This document shows positions 1 to 6,216 of a stretch of DNA of 9,687 bases, one piece after another; the first letter of the stretch is position 1; each line of letters begins with the position of its first letter. The stretch spans positions 1-9,687 of the forward strand of contig DASVCS010000169.1 in assembly GCA_036381495.1 (NCBI GenBank). The letters run 5' to 3'. The notes under the pieces are model-generated. The model ran no database searches. It was not told where the DNA came from and saw only the letters and a program-made list of their open reading frames with translations. The stretch is from DASVCS01 sp036381495 (lineage in GTDB: Bacteria > Gemmatimonadota > Gemmatimonadetes > Longimicrobiales > RSA9). Made by a program: the position numbers and the translations under genes.

Positions 1-587
1 CGGGTGAAGAAGAGGGTGCCGTCGGGCGCGTAGCTGCCGTCGGCGGCCTGGGCCAGCGGGAGCACGGTGCGCCTCTGCCCGATGGCGCTCGCCTTCTGCG
101 CGAGCAGCGTGGGCTCGGGACGCGGGCCGGGGTCGATCACCACCAGCTGCGCGTTCGGCAGCGTCGAGTACCGCCGCGTCGTGTAGAGGATGCGGCCGTC
201 GGGCGTCCAGCCGACGACCTCCGCGCCGCCGCCGTCGTACGTCCGGCGCACGGGGACGCCGCCGTCGATCGGCATCGTGTAGACCTCGGCGGGGCCCTCG
301 TACTCGGCCGTGAAGGCGATGGTCCGGCCATCGGGCGAGATCGCGGCGTGCGCCTCTTCGGCGGGGTGCGTGGTCAACCGCCGCGCGACGCCGCCCCGGG
401 TGCCGACGCGCCACAGGTCGCCCTCCGCCGTGAACACGATCACGTCGCCGTGGATCGCAGGGAACCGGTAATAGCCGAGCGGTGCGGCCGACGAATCCGA
501 CGAGACCTGCGCGGGGGCAGGTCGGGCGAGCGGCACGACCGCGACGGCCGCGGCGAGGAACAGGGCGGGCACGAACGGACGGCGCAT
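1..587 (-). CDS. Secreted tricorn/S41-type protease, N-terminal part (cut by window edge)
   Basis: Only the first 195 residues are present; the gene continues past position 1. Residues 1-27 form a signal peptide (MRRPF, a hydrophobic Ala/Val/Leu stretch, then PAPAQ), so the protein is exported. From about residue 38 it reads as WD40-like/TolB-type beta-propeller blades: GYYRFPAIHGDVIVFTAEGD, then AAISPDGRTIAFTAEYEG near residues 81-98 and VVGWTPDGRILYTTRRYS near 124-141. The opening GYYRFPAI...GDLW and the blade order are typical of tricorn protease homologues. These usually exceed 1000 residues, with two propellers followed by PDZ and S41 serine protease domains, and degrade peptides. The catalytic domain is outside the window, so protease activity is inferred from the family. 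The ATG at 587 has GGAG at 595-598, 7 bases upstream. A non-protease TolB-like propeller protein remains possible. Confidence 0.85.
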   Translation of the reverse strand, partial: MRRPFVPALFLAAAVAVVPLARPAPAQVSSDSSAAPLGYYRFPAIHGDVIVFTAEGDLWRVGTRGGVARRLTTHPAEEAHAAISPDGRTIAFTAEYEGPAEVYTMPIDGGVPVRRTYDGGGAEVVGWTPDGRILYTTRRYSTLPNAQLVVIDPGPRPEPTLLAQKASAIGQRRTVLPLAQAADGSYAPDGTLFFT

Positions 588-636
588 AGGGCATCTCCGT
601 GGAGCCAGGGGTCGACCGGCGAGCTGCGGTGCGGGG

Positions 637-665
637 ATGATGCAGAGGCGAACCGGCGGGGGCAA
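637..665 (-). promoter_or_regulatory. Candidate promoter for the tricorn-type gene
   Basis: On the minus strand, TTGCCC (660-665) and CATCAT (637-642) are separated by exactly 17 bases, each matching 4 of 6 sigma-70 consensus positions. Transcription would start near 630, leaving a leader of about 43 bases that includes the GGAG ribosome binding site. The hexamers are weak and the call rests on spacing and position only. Confidence 0.3.
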
Positions 666-819
666 GGTGGAGAACGTGGGCGGGATGTGGCGTGCGGGCG
701 CTCGCCGTGAGGGGCCGGGCGCATGGCGGGGGGCGCAGGGAGTCCGGCGAGTGGGCTGACGGCGCTCGAGCGGCCCGCCCGCGGGTTCGGACAGGCGCCG
801 GCGGGTAAACCATCAATTG

Positions 820-845
820 CCAGGATTTCGCTCGGGAAATCCTGG
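820..845. repeat. Perfect 10-bp inverted repeat (hairpin)
   Basis: CCAGGATTTC (820-829) and GAAATCCTGG (836-845) are exact reverse complements around a 6-base loop. There is no T-run on either side, so it is not a classical intrinsic terminator. It lies between two divergent genes, about 190 bases upstream of the HEAT gene, where an operator site or an RNA hairpin are both possible. The pairing is read directly; the role is unknown. Confidence 0.5.
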
Positions 846-1038
846 ATGCGCGAGAGCTCGTGCAGGACACGTCCTACACCCTTCTGGCGGGCCCGCCAAG
901 CGGCTCGATTGGCGTCGTTGCATACGATGACCATAGGTTCCGTTTCCTGAGCGACGAGGAGCTTGGCCGTTCGGGGATCGATCACGGCTACGGGATCTTC
1001 GGCGGCCTCGACCCTTACCTGCATACGGAGTTGCCGCC

Positions 1039-1821
1039 ATGCGGATCACAGCTTCGAGCGCCGTGCTCCTGGCCATGCTGTCGGCCGTCGCGCCGGGATC
1101 GGTGCACGCCCAGGCCCGCCCCGACCAGCACGCCCTCGCCCGCGATCTCGCGCACGGAAATGCGGGCGAACGGGGGCATGCGCTTGCGATCGCTCGCCAG
1201 ATGCCGCCGGAGAGCATTCGGCCGGAGCTGCGCTCGGCCCTCATCGCGGAGCTCGAGAGGGCGGCCTCGCTCCGAAAAGAGGCGCGCCGTCGCGGCGTAT
1301 TCCTGACGGAGCTCATCGATCCGGAATACGCGCTGGGATTGTCGAGCGTGGTCGCCGACCTGGGAGATCCGCGCGCGATCCCGGGGCTGGTGGGGTCGCT
1401 GGGTGCCGGCTACAAGGTCTGCCGCGCTCTTGCGATGTTCGGCGAGCAGGCGGCGCCGCTGGTCCTGGACGCCGTCAGGTCCCTGGAGGAGACCGCTCAG
1501 ATCGACGATGCTCTGCTCGTTCTGCGGTTCATGGTCGAAGGGGCTGCGGGGCAGCCGCTTTCCGCTGCCACCCTCCAGCAGATCCGAAGCGTGGCGGACC
1601 GGCGCCTGACCGGGCGGCAGCACGTCACCACGTTGTGGAACGCCATGGATCTCGCGATGGCGCTGAACGACTCCGGTCTCCAACAGATCGTCGAAGCTCT
1701 CGCGTCCGATCGGGGAGAGGTGATCGCCCGAGGGGTCACGGAGCCGGATCTGATCGAGAAGACACAGAAGCTGGCCAGGGACCGGCTCGCCGGCGTTCCG
1801 CCGCTCCCCCGGTGGAATTGA
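1039..1821 (+). CDS. Secreted HEAT-repeat-like protein of unknown function
   Basis: This encodes 260 residues. Residues 1-25 are a Sec signal peptide (MRITASSAVLLAMLS, then a cleavage site at SVHAQA), so the product is exported to the periplasm or envelope. The rest is predicted mostly helical, with helical-repeat character: about residues 99-119 (VVADLGDPRAIPGLVGSL), 123-148 (KVCRALAMFGEQAAPLVLDA) and 155-169, matching HEAT or PBS-lyase-type repeats that act as protein-binding scaffolds. No catalytic motif is seen. The ATG has GGAG at 1027-1030, 8 bases upstream, and the signal peptide begins right at this start. The YdjM-family gene follows 32 bases downstream on the same strand, so the two may be co-transcribed, although their functions show no obvious link. 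That this is a real gene is well supported; the binding role is inferred. Confidence 0.8.
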   Translation: MRITASSAVLLAMLSAVAPGSVHAQARPDQHALARDLAHGNAGERGHALAIARQMPPESIRPELRSALIAELERAASLRKEARRRGVFLTELIDPEYALGLSSVVADLGDPRAIPGLVGSLGAGYKVCRALAMFGEQAAPLVLDAVRSLEETAQIDDALLVLRFMVEGAAGQPLSAATLQQIRSVADRRLTGRQHVTTLWNAMDLAMALNDSGLQQIVEALASDRGEVIARGVTEPDLIEKTQKLARDRLAGVPPLPRWN

Positions 1822-1853
1822 CGCGCTGATCCCCCGGCCCCGGGCAACCGACC

Positions 1854-3020
1854 ATGGACCCTCTCACCCACACCCTGACCGGCGCCGGCCTCTCGCGCGC
1901 GGGGCTGAACCGCGCGACGCCGCTCGCGACGGCGGCGCTCGTCCTGGCCGCGAACGCCCCCGACGTCGACATCCTGGTCTACGCGTTCGGCGGCGAGTAC
2001 GCCGGGCTGGCGTACCGCCGCGGCTGGACGCACGGGCCGCTCGCGTGGGCGGTGGTGCCGTTCCTCGTCGCCGGCGCGGTGCTGGCCTGGGACCGGTGGG
2101 TGCGCCGGCGGCGCGCGCCGGACTCGCCGCCGGCCCGTCCCGGCCCGCTCCTCCTCACCGCGCTGCTCGGCGTGCTGACCCATCCGGTGCTCGACTGGAT
2201 GAACACCTACGGAATCCGGCTGCTGATGCCGTTCGACCGCCGCTGGTTCTACGGCGATGCGCTCTTCATCATCGACCCCTGGGTCTGGCTGCTGCTCGGC
2301 GGCGCGGTCTTCCTGAGCGGCGAGCGTACAGTGGCGGGGGTGGTCGGGTGGACCCTGCTGGCGGCGCTCACGACGGCGCTCGTGGTGGTGGCGCCGATCG
2401 CGGCGGCGGCGAAGTGGGTCTGGATCGGCGGCGTCGCGGCGCTGGCCGCGCTGGGATTCCTCCAGCGCGCACGGTACGCGAGGGCGCACCGGCACACGGC
2501 CGCCGAACGCGGCGCAGCGGCGCGTCCCGGGTTCCACACCCGCGTCGCGCGCTGGGGCGTCGCCGCCGCCGCGCTCTACATCGCGCTCATGGTCGCCGGC
2601 GACCTCGTCGCAGGGCGCCGGGTGCGCGACGCACTCGCCGAACGCGGCATCGCGCCCGTCCGCGCGGTCATGGTCGCGCCGGACCCGGCCAACCCGTTCA
2701 CCGGTTCGGTGGTCGCCGCCACGCCGACGGCATACCGGTTCGGCGCGTTCCACTGGCTCGGCCGCCCGCAGCTCCGGCTCCGCCCGGACAGCCTCCCGAT
2801 CCGCCCCACGGGCATGGACGCCGTGATCGCCGCCGCGGCCGGTACCGAAGCCGCGCGGAACTTCCTGAGCTGGTCGCGCTTCCCCTTCTTCGCGGTCGAG
2901 TCGCGCCCGGACGGTTGGACCGTCCGCATCGGCGACGCCCGCTACGCGGACACGCCCGGCGCCGGGGGGCTGGCCGGACTGGTCGTGCGGCTGGATCGAC
3001 ACCTGCGGCCGCTGCGGTGA
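1854..3020 (+). CDS. YdjM-family (DUF457) inner-membrane metal-dependent hydrolase
   Basis: This 388-residue integral membrane protein has the marks of the YdjM/DUF457 family. It starts MDPLTHTLTGAGLSRAGL with a conserved His (H6), followed by APDVD (D37, D39), RRGWTHGP (H60), LTHPVLDWMNTYG (H110, D114) and GDALFIIDPWVW (D141). These polar residues are the presumed metal ligands. Hydrophobic segments lie at about 22-42, 62-80, 97-115, 143-156, 160-187, 188-204 and 233-253. The C-terminal third (about 260-388) is soluble, with ANPFTGSVVAATPTAYRFG and RFPFFAVE, as in long family members. Family members are annotated as membrane hydrolases and the E. coli homologue is LexA-regulated, but the substrate is unknown. 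No ribosome binding site precedes the ATG, yet the start matches the conserved family N-terminus exactly. The family call is secure; activity and substrate are not known. Confidence 0.9.
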   Translation: MDPLTHTLTGAGLSRAGLNRATPLATAALVLAANAPDVDILVYAFGGEYAGLAYRRGWTHGPLAWAVVPFLVAGAVLAWDRWVRRRRAPDSPPARPGPLLLTALLGVLTHPVLDWMNTYGIRLLMPFDRRWFYGDALFIIDPWVWLLLGGAVFLSGERTVAGVVGWTLLAALTTALVVVAPIAAAAKWVWIGGVAALAALGFLQRARYARAHRHTAAERGAAARPGFHTRVARWGVAAAALYIALMVAGDLVAGRRVRDALAERGIAPVRAVMVAPDPANPFTGSVVAATPTAYRFGAFHWLGRPQLRLRPDSLPIRPTGMDAVIAAAAGTEAARNFLSWSRFPFFAVESRPDGWTVRIGDARYADTPGAGGLAGLVVRLDRHLRPLR

Positions 3021-3586
3021 GATCGACACGCGGACACCGGTCTCCCGCCGGCCACCCCGAGTCACGATAGCGGTCCCCGCGCAGCCACGGTCCGACACCT
3101 GCCGTGGGCGGCGACCGACACGCCACCGCCGCTTCGCTCGCCGCCCGCCGCCGCGCGTTCGCGATCACCTCGCCCTCGGGGCACGCGCACCTCCTCGAGA
3201 TCGGCCCTCCGACCTCGATGCCGTTCCCGTCGACCGACACTCCCGGAGCGAATCCGCAACCGAGAACTACGCAACCCCAATATCTACCAGGTTAACAAAC
3301 GTAATTATTGCGTCGTCATCGGGTTGCGCCTACATTGTGGGCCAACAGGTGAACGGATGCAGACCATCGGGTCGACCATCGCCTCCGTTCCCGAGCCGCA
3401 CCGGGCCATTCATGCCCATCCGGCGTCGTTGCCGCCGTGCCGTCGTTCGGCGGCTCCGCCACACCGCGAGCACCCGGTTCGCCGAGCAATCCGGGGTTTC
3501 TCGGTCGCCGCCGTCCAACGCCCAGACATAGATCACGGTTGACCACGAGTTCGCGCCACGGCCGGACATCGCTGAATGGAGGACCG
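3021..3586. other. Gene-poor region with AT-rich patch
   Basis: This stretch of 566 bases has no convincing gene. The first 250 bases are GC-rich, with only short arginine- and proline-rich open frames and a weak 6-bp hairpin (CCACGG ... CCGTGG near 3085-3107). Around 3271-3312 the sequence turns AT-rich for this window, with GTTAAC and TAATTATTG, followed by the candidate promoter at 3308-3336. From there to the next gene runs a leader of about 240 bases with no recognised riboswitch. A small ORF from GTG at 3337, with composition like a shadow frame, is not called. Confidence 0.55.
3308..3336 (+). promoter_or_regulatory. Candidate promoter upstream of the AraC-like gene
   Basis: TTGCGT (3308-3313) and TACATT (3331-3336) are spaced by 17 bases at the edge of the most AT-rich patch in the window. 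The -10 matches 4 of 6 and the -35 matches 3 of 6 consensus positions. The same TTGCGT hexamer appears in the candidate promoter at 8500. The start would fall near 3343, about 240 bases ahead of the regulator gene, so either the leader is long or another promoter is used. Confidence 0.35.
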
Positions 3587-4297
3587 ATGATGGCTCTCGT
3601 CCGACTCACCCCGCCACCAACGTACCGTGACCGAGTCATCTGCTTCAGCGGCGTTCCGAGGCTCGCCGGGTTCGCCGGCGTGCTGGTCCGATGTCGCGAC
3701 GTCCGCGACGTGAACGATATCCTCGGACGAATCGAGGCGAGCGGCAGCGCGGCTGCGCACGTAGCCGTCGGTCTGGTGATCCCGAAGGACTATGATCTTG
3801 CCAGGGCGGTGGCGAGCAGAGCGATCCCGATCGAGCCCTTGCTGTTCACCGATGATCTGCACGGGGACCGTCCGCCGACCGCAGCTCTGGACGTTCTGTC
3901 GCGGCGGACCGCCGTGCAGCGGTTGTGCCGGGAGGCAGAGCAACGACTCGTGGTCCGGCCGTCGCCTGAACAGTCGGACATCGTCGTCCGGCTGATCGAG
4001 GCCGGTGCGCGCGGTCACGGCATTCGCTTCGCGGCACGCAAGCTGGGCATGAGCCCGGCGACGCTCAGACGCTGGTGCAGCAGGTGGGGCCTGGGCAGCC
4101 CCGGACGGCTGCTCACGACCAGCAGGATCTACGTCGCGAGGCGATTGCTGGAAAGCGGCGTCCACCTGGCTCGCGTCGCCGAACTGGGCGGTTGGACGAG
4201 CGTACGCGCGTGTCGCATGGCACTCCGACGCGCGCGCGACAAGCAGATCGGTCACTCGCTGGCCGCGGATGGGACCGCCGTGTGGAGCGGTTCATGA
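3587..4297 (+). CDS. AraC-type helix-turn-helix transcriptional regulator
   Basis: This encodes 236 residues with an AraC-type DNA-binding region at the C-terminus. The first helix-turn-helix is at about 146-167 (IRFAARKLGMSPATLRRWCS), followed by the linking helix LLTTSRIYVARRLLESG (175-191), and the second is at about 194-216 (LARVAELGGWTSVRACRMAL). The layout matches the two-HTH AraC/XylS fold, though the usual GF...F..FK signature of the second motif is replaced by GW...ACRMALRR. Residues 1-120 carry alternating hydrophobic strands and helices (RVICFSGVP, GVLVRCRDV, AAHVAVGLVIP, IEPLLFTDD), which may be a degenerate receiver-like domain without a clear phospho-acceptor Asp. The start is set by GGAGG at 3578-3582, 4 bases before this ATG and 7 before a second in-frame ATG at 3590, which may be the true start; a GTG at 3437 was rejected. 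The gene converges on the propeller gene. Control of that set is plausible but unproven. Confidence 0.8.
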   Translation: MMALVRLTPPPTYRDRVICFSGVPRLAGFAGVLVRCRDVRDVNDILGRIEASGSAAAHVAVGLVIPKDYDLARAVASRAIPIEPLLFTDDLHGDRPPTAALDVLSRRTAVQRLCREAEQRLVVRPSPEQSDIVVRLIEAGARGHGIRFAARKLGMSPATLRRWCSRWGLGSPGRLLTTSRIYVARRLLESGVHLARVAELGGWTSVRACRMALRRARDKQIGHSLAADGTAVWSGS

Positions 4298-5422
4298 TGA
4301 GGTGAGGAGACGGAACCTTCTGAGCGTCTCGACCCCGTCCATATCCGTATGGATCAGGTAGAGCGCGCCGTGCGATAGGCCGACGATCCGGGCCCGCTCC
4401 GGAAGCACGATGGTACCGAGCCGGCGACCGGATGCCTCGCGCACGTCCCATTGCCGTCCCGCCGTCTGGAGCCAGATCGACCCCGCGGGCCCCACACGAA
4501 TCGCCGTGAAATGCGGCTTCTGCGACGGAAAATCGATCTCGATCCGGGCACTGTCCAACGCCGGATGCTGCTGACGGTACCGCTCGCGGTCCTCTGCCGT
4601 GACCGCCGGCGCGTCCGCGTCCACTCGGAACAGGACTCCGACGGAGCCATCGCCGCCATGGTGGTAGATCGTGTAGCTCGAGCCATCCCCGTAGATCAGG
4701 TCGCCGTCCCGGCGGACGGCCCAGACGGCGTTGGGTGCGAAGGGCGCGTCCACGAACTCCGTGATCCGCTTCCCTCCCACCGTGGTGGTCACGGGGATCT
4801 GAGGCACGAGGTCGAGCTCGAGGACCGGATGCAACTCGCCGCTTTCCGGGTCGACGCGTGCGATCGTCCGTTTGGCCGCGTCGCCCATCCCCTGAATCGG
4901 GCGGAACTCGACGTAGAGCATGCCGTCCCCACCGAGCTGCATGGCGACCGGGAACCCGAGCTGCACTCCGAGCGTGATCGTCGACTGGTAGGCTCCGTCG
5001 GAGATTCGAAAGCGCGTGATTCGGCTGGCGGCGGCGTCGAGGATGTAGAGCGAGGTCGTGCGGTCCGTGGCGATCGACACAGGCGACATCAGCTCGCCCG
5101 GCCCCGCGCCCTCGCGGCCGATGCTCCGGATGAAGCCGCCCGCGTGATCGAATACGACGACTCGCTTGTCTCCAAAGCTCAGCGCGTAGAAGTTGCCGGC
5201 CGTGTCTTCGACGACGGCCGGAACCGTATAGAGGACCTCCTCGGCGGGAGCGTCGGCGCCGCCGATCGTGGGGCCGGGCTCGACAGCCCAACCCGGGACA
5301 TCGAGCGCGATTCCCCCGGGCCGCAATCCAGACGATCCGTCGCCGGCATCGGAGCCGGCATCCGCGCACGCGGCGTGAATACCGGCAAACAGGAGAAGCA
5401 ACGTAAACCCGTCGATTTTCAT
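4292..5422 (-). CDS. Secreted 6-bladed beta-propeller protein
   Basis: From ATG 5422 this encodes 376 residues. Residues 1-20 form an export signal (MKIDGFTLLLLFAGIHAACA). Cys19 sits at the expected cleavage point, but the -3 residue is His, so this is a doubtful lipobox; a plain signal peptide is equally possible. The body is an NHL/6-bladed propeller of the DUF5128-like kind. The clearest blades are EDTAGNFYALSFGDKRVVVF (72-91), the hallmark loop IGREGAGPGELMSPVSIATD (101-120), and SLYILDAAASRITRF (124-138). Later blades lie near 160-172, 186-203, 240-253 and 306-320. Such proteins are usually ligand- or protein-binding rather than enzymatic. An in-frame GTG at 5458 would add 12 residues, but neither start has a clear ribosome binding site, and 5422 places the signal peptide correctly. 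It lies 63 bases downstream of the redoxin gene, so co-transcription is likely. Its stop overlaps that of the convergent regulator. Confidence 0.87.
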   Translation of the reverse strand: MKIDGFTLLLLFAGIHAACADAGSDAGDGSSGLRPGGIALDVPGWAVEPGPTIGGADAPAEEVLYTVPAVVEDTAGNFYALSFGDKRVVVFDHAGGFIRSIGREGAGPGELMSPVSIATDRTTSLYILDAAASRITRFRISDGAYQSTITLGVQLGFPVAMQLGGDGMLYVEFRPIQGMGDAAKRTIARVDPESGELHPVLELDLVPQIPVTTTVGGKRITEFVDAPFAPNAVWAVRRDGDLIYGDGSSYTIYHHGGDGSVGVLFRVDADAPAVTAEDRERYRQQHPALDSARIEIDFPSQKPHFTAIRVGPAGSIWLQTAGRQWDVREASGRRLGTIVLPERARIVGLSHGALYLIHTDMDGVETLRRFRLLTSS

Positions 5423-5485
5423 GAGAGGACGTTCAGATGTTCGGCGTCGGTGATCCACCGGTGATGTGACCGGGGCGCGGCCGGC

Positions 5486-6037
5486 TCACGGCCAGATTCG
5501 GGCGAGGTGTTCTCGAAGGCGCTCATCGCCCTGCCAGCCCGATGCCACATCACGCACGATTCCCCGCTGGTCCACGAGGATGAGGATGGGGACGGCGGTG
5601 AGCCCGAAGCGACGAACGAGTTCGGCACCCCGATCGCGATACATCTCGACCGCCGGGTACCGACCGCGGAGCCGCGACGTCTGGGCCGAGTCTCCGACGG
5701 AAATCGCCACGACGCGCGCCCCGCCGATCGCCTCCGTACCATGCCGCAGGGCGAGAAGGGACTCGAGCATCGTATGACAATGCCCGCATCCGGGATGAAC
5801 GACCAGCACCGCGGCGTTTTCCCCGACCGCCGCCGGACCCTCTACCGTCCGGCCATCGGGTCCCTCGAGCACGATCGCCGGAAACTGGCTGCCCACCTCG
5901 ATCGCCACAGCCGCAGCGGCTGTCTGCGCCCCGGCCCAGCCCCGGTACACGAGGACGAAACACGCAACCACGAGTGGGGCTGCCACGACAGCATTCGAAA
6001 TCAAGTGCCGCTTCGAACCCATCGTTCGTCTGGCCAC
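5486..6037 (-). CDS. Membrane-anchored TlpA/thioredoxin-like redoxin with CGHC motif
   Basis: This encodes 183 residues. Residues 14-31 (SNAVVAAPLVVACFVLVY) are an N-terminal membrane anchor or uncleaved signal that puts the domain outside the cytoplasmic membrane. The thioredoxin fold spans about 46-183: IEVGSQFPAIVLEGPDGRTV, then VLVVHPGCGHCHTMLESL with the redox-active pair Cys84 and Cys87, a central VVAISVGDS strand, and the cis-proline segment LTAVPILILVDQRG (Pro150). The architecture is that of TlpA/ResA/MauD-like thiol-disulfide oxidoreductases or redoxins. The start is GTG at 6037, with GGAGG about 5 bases upstream; ATG at 6022 would remove only five residues. It sits between the four-cysteine peptide and the propeller gene, so the peptide is an attractive substrate, but this is inferred. 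Whether it oxidises, reduces or isomerises disulfides cannot be told; no DsbD- or MauE-like partner is in the window. Confidence 0.9.
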   Translation of the reverse strand: MARRTMGSKRHLISNAVVAAPLVVACFVLVYRGWAGAQTAAAAVAIEVGSQFPAIVLEGPDGRTVEGPAAVGENAAVLVVHPGCGHCHTMLESLLALRHGTEAIGGARVVAISVGDSAQTSRLRGRYPAVEMYRDRGAELVRRFGLTAVPILILVDQRGIVRDVASGWQGDERLREHLARIWP

Positions 6038-6161
6038 GGTTCCCTCCTTCGAAGACCGGTCGAGTCATGTGCGCCATCGGGCGTGTCTCGGCACGGCACC
6101 GGAACGTCTCCCCGCCGGGCCATGAGTCCACCCACCGTCGCATGCACCACCCATCGCGGCT

Positions 6162-6207
6162 GGTGCGTTCCCACTTCCGGCCGCTTGGCCGGAAGTGGGA
6201 ACGCACC
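6162..6207 (-). terminator. Perfect 21-bp stem-loop between peptide and redoxin genes
   Basis: Positions 6162-6182 and 6187-6207 are exact reverse complements over all 21 bases, around the 4-base loop GCTT. The stem begins 9 bases past the stop of the peptide gene and ends 124 bases before the redoxin start. No T-run follows on the transcribed strand, so it is not a textbook intrinsic terminator. It could still attenuate read-through or protect the 3' end of the peptide mRNA, giving more peptide than downstream proteins. It could also be a copy of a repetitive extragenic palindrome. The structure is certain; the role is inferred. Confidence 0.6.
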
Positions 6208-6216
6208 CGCTGTCTG

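Larger units (their letters stand above)
588..1038. other. Divergent intergenic region with an ambiguous ORF
   Basis: This stretch separates the minus-strand tricorn-type gene from the plus-strand HEAT gene. Besides the candidate promoter and the 820-845 hairpin, it holds two opposed open frames over about 790-1024. The minus frame opens with ATG at 1024 and reads MQVRVEAAEDPVAVIDPRT then PMVIVCNDANRAAWRARQKG. Over its first 64 codons I counted about 75, 42 and 69 percent GC at codon positions 1, 2 and 3, which is coding-like. However, it has no ribosome binding site and runs into low-complexity sequence overlapping the tricorn gene start. The plus frame, open from 809 and including YTLLAGPPSGSIGVVAYDD, has higher GC3 (about 78 percent) but runs through the HEAT gene start out of frame. 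I recognise neither. A remnant of a former minus-strand gene is possible, as is plain intergenic DNA. Confidence 0.35.

Noticed and set aside
2045..3070. Plus-strand open frame of 341 codons overlapping the YdjM-family gene
   Set aside because: It is a shifted frame of a well-supported gene and yields long Arg-Gly-Ala-rich sequence with no domain.
1497..3098. Minus-strand open frame of 533 codons
   Set aside because: It is opposite the HEAT and YdjM-family genes, is extremely rich in Arg, Gly and Pro, and lacks a ribosome binding site. The opposite frame has signal peptide and family motifs.
3104..3295. Plus-strand ORF of 63 codons
   Set aside because: No ribosome binding site, no hydrophobic or conserved segment, and composition typical of non-coding frames.
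3437..3586. Upstream GTG start for the AraC-like regulator
   Set aside because: It adds 50 Pro/Arg/Ser-rich residues without structure, while GGAGG directly precedes the ATG pair at 3587/3590.
4451..5464. Plus-strand open frame of 337 codons
   Set aside because: It is antisense to the 6-bladed propeller gene, which carries the diagnostic GREGAGPGEL motif; this frame has none.
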